This document shows, one piece after another, positions 1 through 8,150 of a DNA stretch of 52,792 nt; position 1 is the stretch's first letter; the number at the start of each line of letters is the position of its first letter. The position numbers were made by a program, and so were the translations under genes. The notes under the pieces are model-generated. The model made no database searches. It saw only the letters and a program-made list of their open reading frames with translations, and was not told where the DNA came from. Source of the DNA: Clostridium sp. MCC353 (GTDB lineage: Bacteria > Bacillota > Clostridia > Lachnospirales > Lachnospiraceae); assembly GCF_018785315.1 (NCBI RefSeq), contig NZ_WQPN01000059.1:1-52792 (forward strand), written 5' to 3'.

Positions 1-155
1 TCACCGTGAATGGGCATCGGACCGTCTTTTTTGATGCCTGCGGGCTTTAGTTCCACTTACGGTTGGAAGCCGATTTCCCATACCGTCAGAGCACGGCCCG
101 CCCCGCAGATTTCAAGCCCCGGCCCGGCCACCGTCCCCTCGTCCCGCTTTCCTGC
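1..155 (+). repeat. Long-hairpin element, right half (copy C)
   Basis: The sequence matches the right half of the complete palindrome at 4609-4961. The core-proximal block ACCGTGAATGGGCATCGG, a middle block CACTTACGGTTGGAAGC and the outer end CTGCGTAACTT are shared; the stretch between them differs. The left arm lies before the window. The element ends 26 bp from the stop codon of amtB, so an amtB transcript reading on would enter it. Confidence 0.8.
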
Positions 156-180
156 GTAACTTCCTCAACTAAATCCCAAT

Positions 181-1431
181 TTATTTATCCAGCCTGAATC
201 CCGCATAAGCCGTCATTCCATGCTCATGCATATCCAGCCCGTCAATCTGTTCCTGATCGCTTACGCGCAGGCCGACGGTCTTGTCAATGATTGTGAATAT
301 AACAAATGCCATAACTGCCACATAGAGAATAACGGAACCTACACCGATCACCTGGGTTACAAAGCTGCATCCTTCACCGAACACTCCGGTTAAAATGGTG
401 CCAAAGCATCCGCAGGCGCCGTGAACGCCGATTGCGCCAACAGGATCATCAATCTTAAATTTCTTATCCACCACTTCAATTACAAGGACTACCAGAATAC
501 CTGCTGTTGCACCGATAATAATGGCTTCATAAGGTGTTACCACATCACAGCCTGCTGTGATCGCCACCAAACCGGCAAGGGAACCGTTGAGGGTCATAGA
601 AACGTCAGGTTTGCCGTATTTTAACCATGTGAACGCCAAAGTCACCAGAGTAGCCGCCGCCGCTGCCAGATTTGTGGTTATAGCGATTTCTCCTACGCTG
701 GTGGCTGCCGCTGTTGTGGAACCGCAGTTGAATCCAAACCAGCAGAACCAGAGAATGAACACGCCCAGAGCACCGATGGTGATATTATGGCCCGGAAATG
801 CATTGGGCGTGCCGTCTGTATTGTACTTTCCAAGTCTGGGCCCTAAAATCTTCGCGCCGATCAGGGCGCAGAGGCCGCCTACCATATGAACTGCCGTAGA
901 GCCGGCAAAATCATGGAATCCCATATCCGCTAACCAGCCGCCGCCCCAGATCCAGTGGCCTGTTACAGGGTAGATGAAAATGCTGATGGCCGCGGAGTAG
1001 ATCAAATACGCCATAAATTTCGTACGTTCCGCCATGGCCCCGGACACAATTGTGGCCGCCGTTGCGCAGAATACCGTATGGAAAATCATAAATACACCGA
1101 TTGGAAGGCCATTTATCATCCCTGAACCATCAGCTAAGGAATATGGCTGGAAAAATCCGGAGGTTCCGATAAATCCGCCCGCATCCGCGCCGAACATAAC
1201 CGCAAATCCGACAACAAAGAAGAATAAAGAACCGAGTACAAAATCCATCATGTTCTTCATGATAATATTTCCGGCATTTTTTGCCCTGGTAAAACCAGCC
1301 TCCACCATTGCAAAACCGGCCTGCATAAAGTAAACGAGAAATGCTCCAAGCATGGTCCATGTGACATTCATCAGAAGGTTCGCCGCCTGGGAAGCCTCCA
1401 TACCGCCATTGATTAAATCCAGTAAGTTCAT
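181..1431 (-). CDS. amtB: AmtB/Amt-type ammonium transporter
   Basis: Integral membrane ammonium channel (Amt/Mep/Rh family) of about 416 residues, normal for the family, with about 11 hydrophobic segments. The Amt segment with GFAMVEAGFTRAKNAGN follows the first helix. The two pore histidines expected in this family are in the contexts STAVHMVGG and AIGVHGACG. The start at 1431 is preferred over 1437 because AGGAGG lies only 2 nt from the upstream ATG but 8 nt from this one. It follows glnB on the same strand, the usual arrangement in which the PII protein gates the channel. A hairpin separates the two genes, so AmtB level may be set by partial read-through. Confidence 0.97.
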   Translation of the reverse strand: MNLLDLINGGMEASQAANLLMNVTWTMLGAFLVYFMQAGFAMVEAGFTRAKNAGNIIMKNMMDFVLGSLFFFVVGFAVMFGADAGGFIGTSGFFQPYSLADGSGMINGLPIGVFMIFHTVFCATAATIVSGAMAERTKFMAYLIYSAAISIFIYPVTGHWIWGGGWLADMGFHDFAGSTAVHMVGGLCALIGAKILGPRLGKYNTDGTPNAFPGHNITIGALGVFILWFCWFGFNCGSTTAAATSVGEIAITTNLAAAAATLVTLAFTWLKYGKPDVSMTLNGSLAGLVAITAGCDVVTPYEAIIIGATAGILVVLVIEVVDKKFKIDDPVGAIGVHGACGCFGTILTGVFGEGCSFVTQVIGVGSVILYVAVMAFVIFTIIDKTVGLRVSDQEQIDGLDMHEHGMTAYAGFRLDK

Positions 1432-1511
1432 AATCATTTCCTCCTATCCTTTTTCAAAATATCCTGAAATCCTAAAGCCAATCCGCCGGGATGGCAGGCC
1501 TGCGCAATAGA

Positions 1512-1552
1512 AAAGGAGATAACTGCCGTTTCCAGCAATTATCTCCTTTGAT
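1512..1552 (-). terminator. Intercistronic hairpin between glnB and amtB
   Basis: On the minus strand AAAGGAGATAATTGC and GCAGTTATCTCCTTT form a 15-bp stem with a short loop, followed by TTCTATT. It is a plausible partial terminator or RNA-processing stem within the glnB-amtB transcript. The stem also contains GGAGATAA, but it is about 80 nt from the amtB start and so is not its ribosome site. Confidence 0.6.
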
Positions 1553-1582
1553 AATCTATATTTTCTGTATGAAAGAACCAGT

Positions 1583-1921
1583 CTACAGCGCCTGCTCGCC
1601 TCTTTCACCTGTACGGATACGCACCGCATCCTGGACATCGTAAATGAATATCTTGCCGTCTCCGTAATTGCCGGTGGTAATCTCTTTTACAACCTTTTCG
1701 ATGATCGCTTCCGATGTTTCTTCAGCCACAACGGTTTCTACCTTGACCTTGGGCAGCAGATTTACCGTATATTCGGTCCCCCGGTACATCTGCTTGTAGC
1801 CCTTCTGATTACCATAACCCATGACATTGCTGATCATAATGCCATTTGCCCTGCAGCCTTCTAAAATAGTTTTAAGATCTTCCAATTTCTCAGGCTTAAT
1901 AATAATCTCCAACTTCTTCAT
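1583..1921 (-). CDS. glnB: Nitrogen regulatory protein P-II
   Basis: Small trimeric PII signalling protein of 112 residues, the typical length. It senses 2-oxoglutarate and ATP/ADP and controls nitrogen proteins such as AmtB. The opening MKKLEIIIKPEKLEDLK, the T-loop YRGTEYTV with Tyr51 at the classic uridylylation position, and the C-terminal block GDGKIFIYDVQDAVRIRTGE are all present. Tyr51 does not prove uridylylation, which many Firmicutes lack. Being directly upstream of amtB it could equally be called glnK. It has its own promoter and a leader hairpin. AAGGAGG precedes the ATG. Confidence 0.97.
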   Translation of the reverse strand: MKKLEIIIKPEKLEDLKTILEGCRANGIMISNVMGYGNQKGYKQMYRGTEYTVNLLPKVKVETVVAEETSEAIIEKVVKEITTGNYGDGKIFIYDVQDAVRIRTGERGEQAL

Positions 1922-1990
1922 ACAGCATATCCTCCTTATATTTTTCTGCGCGGTACGGAACGTGTTCCATACAACGACGAAGAGGGCGTT

Positions 1991-2022
1991 TCCAGCAGAC
2001 TGGAACGCCCTCGTTCAATATA
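1991..2022 (-). promoter_or_regulatory. Leader hairpin of the glnB-amtB transcript
   Basis: On the minus strand, just after the predicted transcription start, GAGGGCGTTCCAG pairs with CTGGAAACGCCCTC around a TCTG loop. No U-run follows, so it is not a simple terminator. Nitrogen operons in Clostridia are often controlled through leader RNA (ANTAR proteins), but I cannot assign this hairpin to that class. Confidence 0.45.
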
Positions 2023-2027
2023 CGTTT

Positions 2028-2055
2028 ATTATACAGAGATTCCCGGCATTGTCAA
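2028..2055 (-). promoter_or_regulatory. Sigma-A-type promoter of glnB-amtB
   Basis: On the minus strand TTGACA (2050-2055) and TATAAT (2028-2033), both consensus hexamers, are 16 bp apart. Transcription would start near 2022, leaving a leader of about 100 nt before glnB. Confidence 0.8.
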
Positions 2056-2197
2056 ATATATTTTTAACCTCAGATGCGGATATCTTTTGTGAAATATAGA
2101 CAAAATGAAATGCTTGTATTTTTGCTGTATAGAGTATATAATATATTGTATACAAAATAATACAAAAATACAATTGTAAAATAAAAGGGGTTTTTAC

Positions 2198-3106
2198 ATG
2201 ATCAGACACCTTAGCTTAAAGGCCTATGGTAAGATTAACCTTGGTCTCGATGTACTCAGAAAACGTGAGGATGGCTACCATGATGTACGTATGATAATGC
2301 AGACAGTGGGCATCTATGACCGCATTGATTTAAACTACCAGCCGTCTCCCGGCATCGAGGTGGAGACTAACCTGTACTATCTGCCAAATAATGAAAATAA
2401 CCTGGTCTACAAAGCGGCCAAGCTTTTAATGGATGAATTCGGGATACAGTCCGGGATCAAGATACGGCTGAAAAAATTCATCCCCGTATCCGCCGGAATG
2501 GCAGGAGGAAGCAGCGACGCCGCCGCCGTTCTTTTTGGGGTCAACAAGATGTTCGGTCTTGGCCTCACCATGCAGCAGCTCATGGAACGGGGCGTCAAAA
2601 TCGGCGCGGATGTCCCTTATTGTATCATGAGAGGGACCGCCCTTTCAGAAGGAATCGGTGAAGTGCTCACCCCGCTGCCGCCGGTTCCCCAGTGCCAGGT
2701 CTTGATCGCAAAACCGGGCATCAATGTTTCCACAAAATTTGTTTATGAAAACCTTCATGCCAATGACCTGCGCCCGGACCAGCATCCTGACATAGACGGC
2801 ATGATCGATGCCATAAAAGCCGGAGACCTCTACCGGATCGCCGGCAAGTTTGGAAATGTGCTGGAAACCGTGACAGCCAGAGAATATCCGGTCATTGAGG
2901 AATTAAAAAGCATTATCAGGGAATCCGGGGCCATAGGTTCTATCATGAGTGGAAGCGGCCCTACCGTATTCGGCCTGTTCACCAGCCCCAAAGCTGCGGA
3001 AGCCGCCTATGAGGCCCTGCGCTACGGACAGTACAGCGAACTGGCAAAGCAAGTATATTTGACCAATTTTTACAACATTAAGGAGGACCGGTCTTATGGA
3101 TCATGA
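2198..3106 (+). CDS. ispE: 4-diphosphocytidyl-2-C-methyl-D-erythritol kinase
   Basis: GHMP-superfamily kinase of the non-mevalonate isoprenoid pathway; it phosphorylates the 2-hydroxyl of CDP-methylerythritol. Seen are the N-terminal KINLGLDVLRKREDGYHD, the GHMP ATP loop PVSAGMAGGSSDAAA near residues 95-110 and the C-terminal GSIMSGSGPTVFGLF. At 302 residues it is a little longer than the usual 280-290. AAAAGGGG lies upstream of the ATG. It overlaps the following GntR-family regulator by 11 bp, so the two are co-transcribed, a pairing common in Lachnospiraceae. Confidence 0.96.
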   Translation: MIRHLSLKAYGKINLGLDVLRKREDGYHDVRMIMQTVGIYDRIDLNYQPSPGIEVETNLYYLPNNENNLVYKAAKLLMDEFGIQSGIKIRLKKFIPVSAGMAGGSSDAAAVLFGVNKMFGLGLTMQQLMERGVKIGADVPYCIMRGTALSEGIGEVLTPLPPVPQCQVLIAKPGINVSTKFVYENLHANDLRPDQHPDIDGMIDAIKAGDLYRIAGKFGNVLETVTAREYPVIEELKSIIRESGAIGSIMSGSGPTVFGLFTSPKAAEAAYEALRYGQYSELAKQVYLTNFYNIKEDRSYGS

Positions 3107-3770
3107 TTTAAAGGTTAATATGAATGAATATCTTCCCCTGCGCGACGTTGTGTTCAACACTCTGCGCCAGGCGATTTTAAAAGGGGAACTGACACCCGGG
3201 GAAAGGCTGATGGAAATCCAGCTTGCAGAGCGTCTGGGGGTCAGCAGAACGCCGATCCGTGAAGCGATCCGCAAACTGGAATTGGAGGGCCTTGTGCTGA
3301 TGATCCCAAGAAAGGGCGCTGAAGTGGCCAAGATTTCAGAAAAAAGCCTTAGGGACGTGCTGGAAGTCCGCCGTTCTTTAGAAGAGCTGGCCATTGAGCT
3401 GGCCTGCCAGAGAATGAGCGATGATGAAGTGAAACAACTGGAAGAGGCTCAGGCCAAATTCCGTCTGGCCATTGAAAGCAAAGATGCCATGAAGATTGCG
3501 GAAACGGACGAGCACTACCACGATATCATTTACTTCGGAACCGGCAATTCCCGCCTGGTTCAGATTTTAAATAACCTTCGTGAGCAAATGTACCGCTACC
3601 GCCTGGAATATATTAAAGATGAGGACAAACGCCAGGTTCTTCTCGTCGAACACGAGAACATTTTAAAGGCTGTCCGCAGCCGCCATGTGGCTGAAGCCAA
3701 GGCTGCAATCCGGGAACATATAGACAATCAGGAGATCACCGTTTCTAAAAATATAAAGGAGCAGGAATAG
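3096..3770 (+). CDS. GntR-family (FadR/FCD subgroup) transcriptional regulator
   Basis: DNA-binding regulator of 224 residues. Residues about 15-75 form the winged helix-turn-helix, with AERLGVSRTPIREAIRKLE as recognition region. Residues about 85-215 are an all-helical FCD ligand domain in which Asp138, His142, His186 and His208 occupy the positions that usually bind a metal ion and a carboxylate ligand. The effector cannot be told from sequence. It overlaps ispE by 11 bp and is followed after 3 bp by a small acidic protein gene. AAGGAGG upstream supports the ATG. Confidence 0.92.
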   Translation: MDHDLKVNMNEYLPLRDVVFNTLRQAILKGELTPGERLMEIQLAERLGVSRTPIREAIRKLELEGLVLMIPRKGAEVAKISEKSLRDVLEVRRSLEELAIELACQRMSDDEVKQLEEAQAKFRLAIESKDAMKIAETDEHYHDIIYFGTGNSRLVQILNNLREQMYRYRLEYIKDEDKRQVLLVEHENILKAVRSRHVAEAKAAIREHIDNQEITVSKNIKEQE

Positions 3771-3773
3771 CCT

Positions 3774-3968
3774 ATGACTTTTAAAGAGCGTTACCTTGCA
3801 GGTGAAATTGAATTTGAAGAAATCGACCGCTATATTTCCCAGTGGAATAACAGCGATGATCCGCAAACCCTGGCCCAGTTTTTGGGGCTGAACGCGGAGG
3901 AAGAGGATGTGTGGATTGAGGACAGCGATGAGGCGCTGATGGAAATCCTGGATAAACAAAGAGGGTAG
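3774..3968 (+). CDS. Small acidic protein of unknown function
   Basis: A 64-residue acidic protein, rich in Glu and Asp, with pattern EFEEIDRYISQWN near the middle. No membrane segment, signal peptide or catalytic motif is visible. It begins 3 bp after the GntR-family gene with AAGGAGC upstream, so it belongs to the ispE transcript. I do not recognise the family; its tight linkage suggests a real conserved small gene. A long palindromic element starts 24 bp after its stop. Confidence 0.75.
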   Translation: MTFKERYLAGEIEFEEIDRYISQWNNSDDPQTLAQFLGLNAEEEDVWIEDSDEALMEILDKQRG

Positions 3969-3991
3969 CTTTATTTAGCTGAGGAAGCAAC

Positions 3992-4392
3992 GCCGGGGAT
4001 CCAGGGAATGTGAAGCCCGAGGCTGGTCAGGCGGACGGGGAAGAGGCACCGGATGGAAGTTTGGATCCGCAGGAGGCCAGTTCACGGTTCACAGTTCCAG
4101 CTCATGGTTCCAGCCGGGGCAGTTCTAGGGCTGAAAGGAAGGGAAATGAAGGGTACCGAGAACATTCATCGAAGAATTTCTGAAGAAATTTTCGATTCAG
4201 GTTCTCTAAATCGCTGACTTTGAGGTCAGCGATTTCCCCTGCATTTCCCTTCCTTTCGGCCCAAGAGCTGCCGACGGCCGGAACAAATCGCTGGAACCGT
4301 GAACCGGCCTCCTGCGGACCCAAACTCTCATCTGGTGCCCCTTCCCCGTCCGCCTGACCAGCCTCGGGCTTCACATTCCCTGGATCCCCGGC
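3992..4392 (-). repeat. Long-hairpin element, complete copy A (about 400 bp palindrome)
   Basis: The outer 59 nt on each side are complementary with a single mismatch; the rest of the arms pair imperfectly to a central core at about 4145-4236. Read on the minus strand the core is hairpin AAATCGCTGACC/GTCAGCGATTT, stem GAGAAC/GTTCTC, internal loop CTGAA/TGAAT and a second hairpin. The same order occurs in copies B and D. The flank TTTAGCTGAGGAAGCAACGC after the stop of the preceding gene resembles that beside copy C. No credible protein is encoded. Confidence 0.85.
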
Positions 4393-4521
4393 TGTGTACT
4401 GCTTCGAATAAATGAAAATAAAGATTTGGAAAGTGGAAGGAGAAAAGGCAAAAATGTGTTTGGTTGAGACGTTATTTAGTGCAGATTATGACATAGACAT
4501 TTCAAGTAACTGACGTGGGGA

Positions 4522-4576
4522 TTAACAGTAAAACGTCAAGGCTTTTTCAAAAATGCCTTCGCCCTTTATGTTAAAT
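4522..4576. repeat. Short REP-like hairpin (copy 1)
   Basis: AAGGCTTTTTCAAAAATGCCTT forms a hairpin, with TTAACA and TGTTAAA as outer arms. It resembles the hairpins at 12741-12859 and 22643-22695, sharing AAATGCCTTC followed by a TGTTAA-type end. It sits between the two long palindromes A and B. Confidence 0.7.
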
Positions 4577-4608
4577 TTGCTTTTAATTACTACAGCCAGA
4601 GAAAACCA

Positions 4609-4961
4609 GCAGAAAAGCGGGAGGAGGGGGCGAACAGACGGCCGGATTTTTGGAAGGGGCCAGGCCGGGGGGCATCCGTCGGGGATGAAAGCCATCTGGA
4701 AACCGTTAGCGAAACTTAGGCTCCAGGGATGGAAAAAGACGGGCAGAAACTGAAAACCAAATCAGTTTCTGAGATGCCCACTGAACGGTAAAGTCCCATA
4801 AAGAGTTTACCGTGAATGGGCATCGGACCGTCTTTTTCCGTCCCTGGAGTCTTAGTTTCACTTACGGTTGGAAGCTGGTTTTCATCACTGACGGATGCCC
4901 CCCGGCCTGGCCCCTTCCAAAAATCCGGCTGTCTGTCCGCCCCCTCCTCCCGCTTTTCTGC
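4609..4961 (+). repeat. Long-hairpin element, complete copy B (about 350 bp palindrome)
   Basis: Left and right arms are mutually complementary from GCAGAAAAGCGGGAGGAGGG to its complement at 4942-4961. The core at about 4733-4836 has hairpin CAGAAACTGA/TCAGTTTCTG, stem GATGCCC/GGGCATC, internal loop CTGAA/TGAAT and hairpin CGGTAAA/TTTACCG. Its right half is shared with copy C at the window start. The right end lies 15 bp from the stop codon of the convergent YesL-like gene. Confidence 0.88.
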
Positions 4962-4975
4962 GTAACTTTCACCAA

Positions 4976-5695
4976 TTACATGGAACCATCATCATCCTTA
5001 ACATCCATCTTTAACGCTTCATTTTCAGCCTCTTCTTCATCTGCAAACAGCGGCCTCATTTCCCCATCATTCCTGGTATCTTCCGGAATATAGCGTTTAA
5101 ATACAGCGGACAGCATATAGGAATTGGCAAAAGCCAGCAATGCCACGCCGAACAGCATGAGCGGCGGAAAATAGAACAGCATGATTACGATCAGCACCAC
5201 GTCGATGGCCAGCATTCCCAGAGTATGCAGGAAATGGCGGATGGACATGAAAAATGCATTGAACAATGTCTTCTTAACCGTGTTATAAAACCTGGACTGC
5301 AGTGGAAAAACATAAGTAAACATAGCCAGATATACAAATGAAAATGCCAGGAATATGGCAATCATTATGGACCTGAACTGAGCGCTTCCGCTGTAAACCT
5401 TCAGGAAAAACCAGAGATCACCGCCCAGGATCAAACCTGCCACAAGCATGATCAGCCAAATAACGGTGGCCTGTTTAAAGTTTTCTTTAAATGATTTAAA
5501 GAAAGACCGGAACGTATACCCGTCTTCATCTCTCACCAGTTTTAACGTTACATAGTACATAGCTGTAGTGGATGCCCCAATGGTAAATACGGGAATACTG
5601 CAGATTCCCCATAAAAAACTCAATATAATAACATCCCAGAATTTACCGATAAACCGCCAAACAGGATTATCGTAATTAAAAAAACCTGAAAACAT
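4976..5695 (-). CDS. YesL family (DUF624) membrane protein
   Basis: A 239-residue protein with five or six hydrophobic segments and a charged, acidic C-terminus. The N-terminal block WDVIILSFLWGICSIPVFT followed by GASTTAMYYVTLKLVRDEDG is the hallmark of the YesL/DUF624 family, often found with carbohydrate uptake genes in Firmicutes; its biochemical role is unknown. Here it has no sugar transporter neighbour and is divergent from the next gene. Its 3' end abuts long palindrome B. Confidence 0.88.
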   Translation of the reverse strand: MFSGFFNYDNPVWRFIGKFWDVIILSFLWGICSIPVFTIGASTTAMYYVTLKLVRDEDGYTFRSFFKSFKENFKQATVIWLIMLVAGLILGGDLWFFLKVYSGSAQFRSIMIAIFLAFSFVYLAMFTYVFPLQSRFYNTVKKTLFNAFFMSIRHFLHTLGMLAIDVVLIVIMLFYFPPLMLFGVALLAFANSYMLSAVFKRYIPEDTRNDGEMRPLFADEEEAENEALKMDVKDDDGSM

Positions 5696-5875
5696 TCGAC
5701 TACCTCTTCTCTCTCATTTGTCGTATTAGAACATTATAGCGAATTTCTTGTGAAAAATCAAACATTCCTAAACAATTCACGAAAAATTTATAAAAATCTG
5801 TTCCGTTTTATGATATACTCTTCTTAGCTTGTGCTCTGCGGAACACATGAAAGAAACGAAAGAGGGTTTATCATC

Positions 5876-6556
5876 ATGTCACTAAAAGAAGATTTTAAAA
5901 ATGAAGCCCGCGAAGAGCGGGAAAAACTCCGTAATATGACATTTAAAGACAAAATCTGGTATATCTGGGAATACTATAAGTTTTTCATCATTGGTATCGT
6001 CTGTACCGTGGGAATCCTGATTTCAGTGGGAACCACGATCTACAGCAACCGGTTTGATACGGCTCTTTACTGTGTTGTTATCAATAACCGGACCACGGAG
6101 GCCGGAAACCAGGATCAGGTTTTAGAAGAGCTGAAAGATTACCTGAATCTTTCGGATGTGAGGGAAATCGTCTATGATACCAGCATGTTCATCAGTTACG
6201 GCGAAAACACCAATGAACTGGGTTATGCCACCATGGCAAAAATCTCTGCCCTGGTCGCCTCCAGAGAGCTGGATATCATGATTGCGGATAAAGACAGCAT
6301 CGATAACTACGCGAAGCTGGGCGGCATGACTGATCTGGAAGAGGCGCTTCCCGCCGATCTGTATGAAAAGGTCAAGGACCGCATTTATTATACGGATAAT
6401 GAAGAAGGTCAGAAGCAGCCCTGCGCAGTTTCCCTGGAGGGCACCAAGTTTGCCGGGGATATGAATCTGGTTATGGATCCTCCTCTTATTTCCCTGTTTT
6501 CGAATTCCGAAAATACAGAAAACTGCATTGCCCTTTTCCATTATATCTTCGATTGA
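5876..6556 (+). CDS. Single-pass membrane protein of unknown function
   Basis: About 226 residues. A charged cytoplasmic stretch precedes one transmembrane helix (YYKFFIIGIVCTVGILISVG), and the remainder of about 170 residues would be extracytoplasmic. The region LVASRELDIMIADKDSIDNY recalls extracellular binding folds, but no family is assigned. The start at 5876 is chosen because AGAGGG lies upstream; an in-frame GTG at 5831 adds 15 unlikely residues. The 3' end overlaps the convergent acetyltransferase gene by 71 bp. Confidence 0.75.
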   Translation: MSLKEDFKNEAREEREKLRNMTFKDKIWYIWEYYKFFIIGIVCTVGILISVGTTIYSNRFDTALYCVVINNRTTEAGNQDQVLEELKDYLNLSDVREIVYDTSMFISYGENTNELGYATMAKISALVASRELDIMIADKDSIDNYAKLGGMTDLEEALPADLYEKVKDRIYYTDNEEGQKQPCAVSLEGTKFAGDMNLVMDPPLISLFSNSENTENCIALFHYIFD

Positions 6557-7289
6557 CCAACTCAAAATCCAATGACTTTATAAGGGAGATAGATGCCTGG
6601 TTCTCAGGTTCTATCTCCGCCCATATATTTCTTCCAATCCATGCATCCGCATATTTCAATATTTCCAGGCAGGCTTCTTTCGCATATCCCTTTCTCCTGT
6701 AAGGTTTAAAAATGTGGTATCCAATTTCCAGGCGGACATCTTCGATTTCGCGGTTCCATTCATTTTCACGGTTCCATTCAATTTCATAGTTCCGTTCATT
6801 TTCGCGGTTCCGTCCGCCATCACTACTCCGTTTATTTTCCGTCTTATCCGTTAACCCGGCCATTCCAACCAGAATCCCCCGTTTCTTATCCACAAGGGCC
6901 CATATCCCATACTGGTAAAATGTATACTGGTTCCTGATATACGAGGCCAGCCGGTCTTCTGTATAGAACGCCCGGTCATCCTCTCCGTCTTCCGGTTCCC
7001 GGATTATATCTTTTCTATCCTCTAAACAGAATTCCCGGATCAGCAGACGCTCAGTCTCCCCTATGATCCATGGCAGCTTTAAATTCCGCCTGACAACCCG
7101 TTCCAGATAAATGCTGTCGATTTCTTCCAATCGTTCCGCTCCGAAAGGCGCCCCCGACATGGGGCCGTCTCCTATGAGTTCAATAACGGCCCTTCCTGCT
7201 GCCAAAGCAGCCTGAAGGGCCTCATATTCGTCTGAAATCAATACGGGATATTCCACCCCTTTTATTGTTACAAACCGATATTCTGTCAT
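6486..7289 (-). CDS. GNAT family N-acetyltransferase
   Basis: About 267 residues. An N-terminal part of about 85 residues has no clear assignment. The GNAT fold begins at ETERLLIREFCLEDR, and the acetyl-CoA loop is in YRRKGYAKEACLEILKYAD. Such RimJ-like proteins acetylate amines of proteins or small molecules; the substrate is unknown. Between strands lies an unusual run of NRENE-type units encoded by tandem DNA repeats (about 6750-6825). The start at 7289 is preferred: GGAG stands about 10 nt upstream and the ATG lies 1 nt after the cyclophilin stop, whereas 7325 would overlap that gene. The 3' end overlaps the convergent gene. Confidence 0.85.
   Translation of the reverse strand: MTEYRFVTIKGVEYPVLISDEYEALQAALAAGRAVIELIGDGPMSGAPFGAERLEEIDSIYLERVVRRNLKLPWIIGETERLLIREFCLEDRKDIIREPEDGEDDRAFYTEDRLASYIRNQYTFYQYGIWALVDKKRGILVGMAGLTDKTENKRSSDGGRNRENERNYEIEWNRENEWNREIEDVRLEIGYHIFKPYRRKGYAKEACLEILKYADAWIGRNIWAEIEPENQASISLIKSLDFELVNRRYNGKGQCSFLYFRNSKTGK
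6748..6826 (-). repeat. In-frame minisatellite in the GNAT gene
   Basis: Repeated units resembling TTCATTTTCGCGGTTCC and close variants occur about four times in tandem and in frame, giving an Asn-Arg-Glu-Asn-Glu-rich insert. Such repeats can vary in number without breaking the frame only if units are multiples of three, as appears to be the case here. Confidence 0.65.
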
Positions 7290-7290
7290 A

Positions 7291-7809
7291 TTAACATTTC
7301 TCCGGCTCCGGATAGGTTTCGCCAAAGGTGTCCACTGTAACTGATTTTAATTTCTGTTCCTTCATGGGCCTGTCATTATAGTCGGTTCTCACATCAGCGA
7401 TTGCATTGACAACATCCATTCCTTCCACAATCTTACCGAAAGCCGCGTAAGCGCCGTCCAAATGGGGAGAGTTTTTATGCATAATGAAGAACTGGGATCC
7501 GGCTGAATCCGGGTGCATCGCTCTTGCCATGGATAAAACGCCTTCCGTGTGCTTCAGATCATTCACAAAACCATTCTGGCGGAATTCTCCTTTTATTGAG
7601 TATCCGGGGCCGCCCATGCCGTTGCCGTCGGGGCAACCGCCCTGGATCATAAAGCCGTTGATTACTCTGTGGAAAATCAATCCGTTATAATAACCTTTAT
7701 TCACAAGGCTGATAAAGTTATTCACTGTGTTTGGGGCAATCTCAGGATAAAGCTCTGCCTTCATAATGCCGCCGTCTTCCATCTCAAATGTAACTACTGG
7801 ATTTGTCAT
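7291..7809 (-). CDS. Peptidyl-prolyl cis-trans isomerase, cyclophilin type
   Basis: Cytoplasmic cyclophilin of 172 residues, catalysing proline cis-trans isomerisation during folding. No signal peptide is present. Catalytic-core motifs are visible: FHRVINGFMIQGGCPDGNG with the active-site Phe and Arg, then AGSQFFIM and the HLDGAYAAFGKIVEGMDVV block. AAGGAGAAAG precedes the ATG. The acetyltransferase gene starts 1 nt after its stop, so the two are probably co-transcribed. Confidence 0.95.
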   Translation of the reverse strand: MTNPVVTFEMEDGGIMKAELYPEIAPNTVNNFISLVNKGYYNGLIFHRVINGFMIQGGCPDGNGMGGPGYSIKGEFRQNGFVNDLKHTEGVLSMARAMHPDSAGSQFFIMHKNSPHLDGAYAAFGKIVEGMDVVNAIADVRTDYNDRPMKEQKLKSVTVDTFGETYPEPEKC

Positions 7810-8150
7810 CGTTCTTTCTCCTTATATTCATCTTCTTTTCTCGGAATCAGATCCCAATAGAACTATTTTACCAAAAGCTCATGTAAAAGTCCATACGGTA
7901 AAGAGGTTGTAAGGCTTTCTGCCCTATTCTCTGCTCTTTTTCCGGCTTTGAATCCGCCATACTATCTGACTTTACTACTTACCGTGCGAAATTGGCTGAT
8001 AATTTATTCAAGGGTTGCTTCGTGGGCGACGGCTGGAAATGAAGGCAGTTTTGATGGATATAAGGTGAAAAATAGATAAAGTTCTCTCTCCGGCGTGAGG
8101 ATTTGGACGGAAATTTCAAAGAATCACTCGAATTTAGGAAATGGATTGAT
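7810..8150. other. Intergenic DNA without recognised content
   Basis: About 340 bp upstream of the cyclophilin gene. I see no convincing gene, strong hairpin or repeat here; only the cyclophilin promoter is to be expected. Confidence 0.5.

Noticed and set aside
4102-4374. A 90-codon minus-strand ORF
   Set aside because: It lies wholly inside long palindrome A, has no ribosome site and reads as low-complexity peptide from the hairpin arms.
6748-6826. Short repeats considered as a CRISPR array
   Set aside because: Units are contiguous, in frame and without unique spacers.
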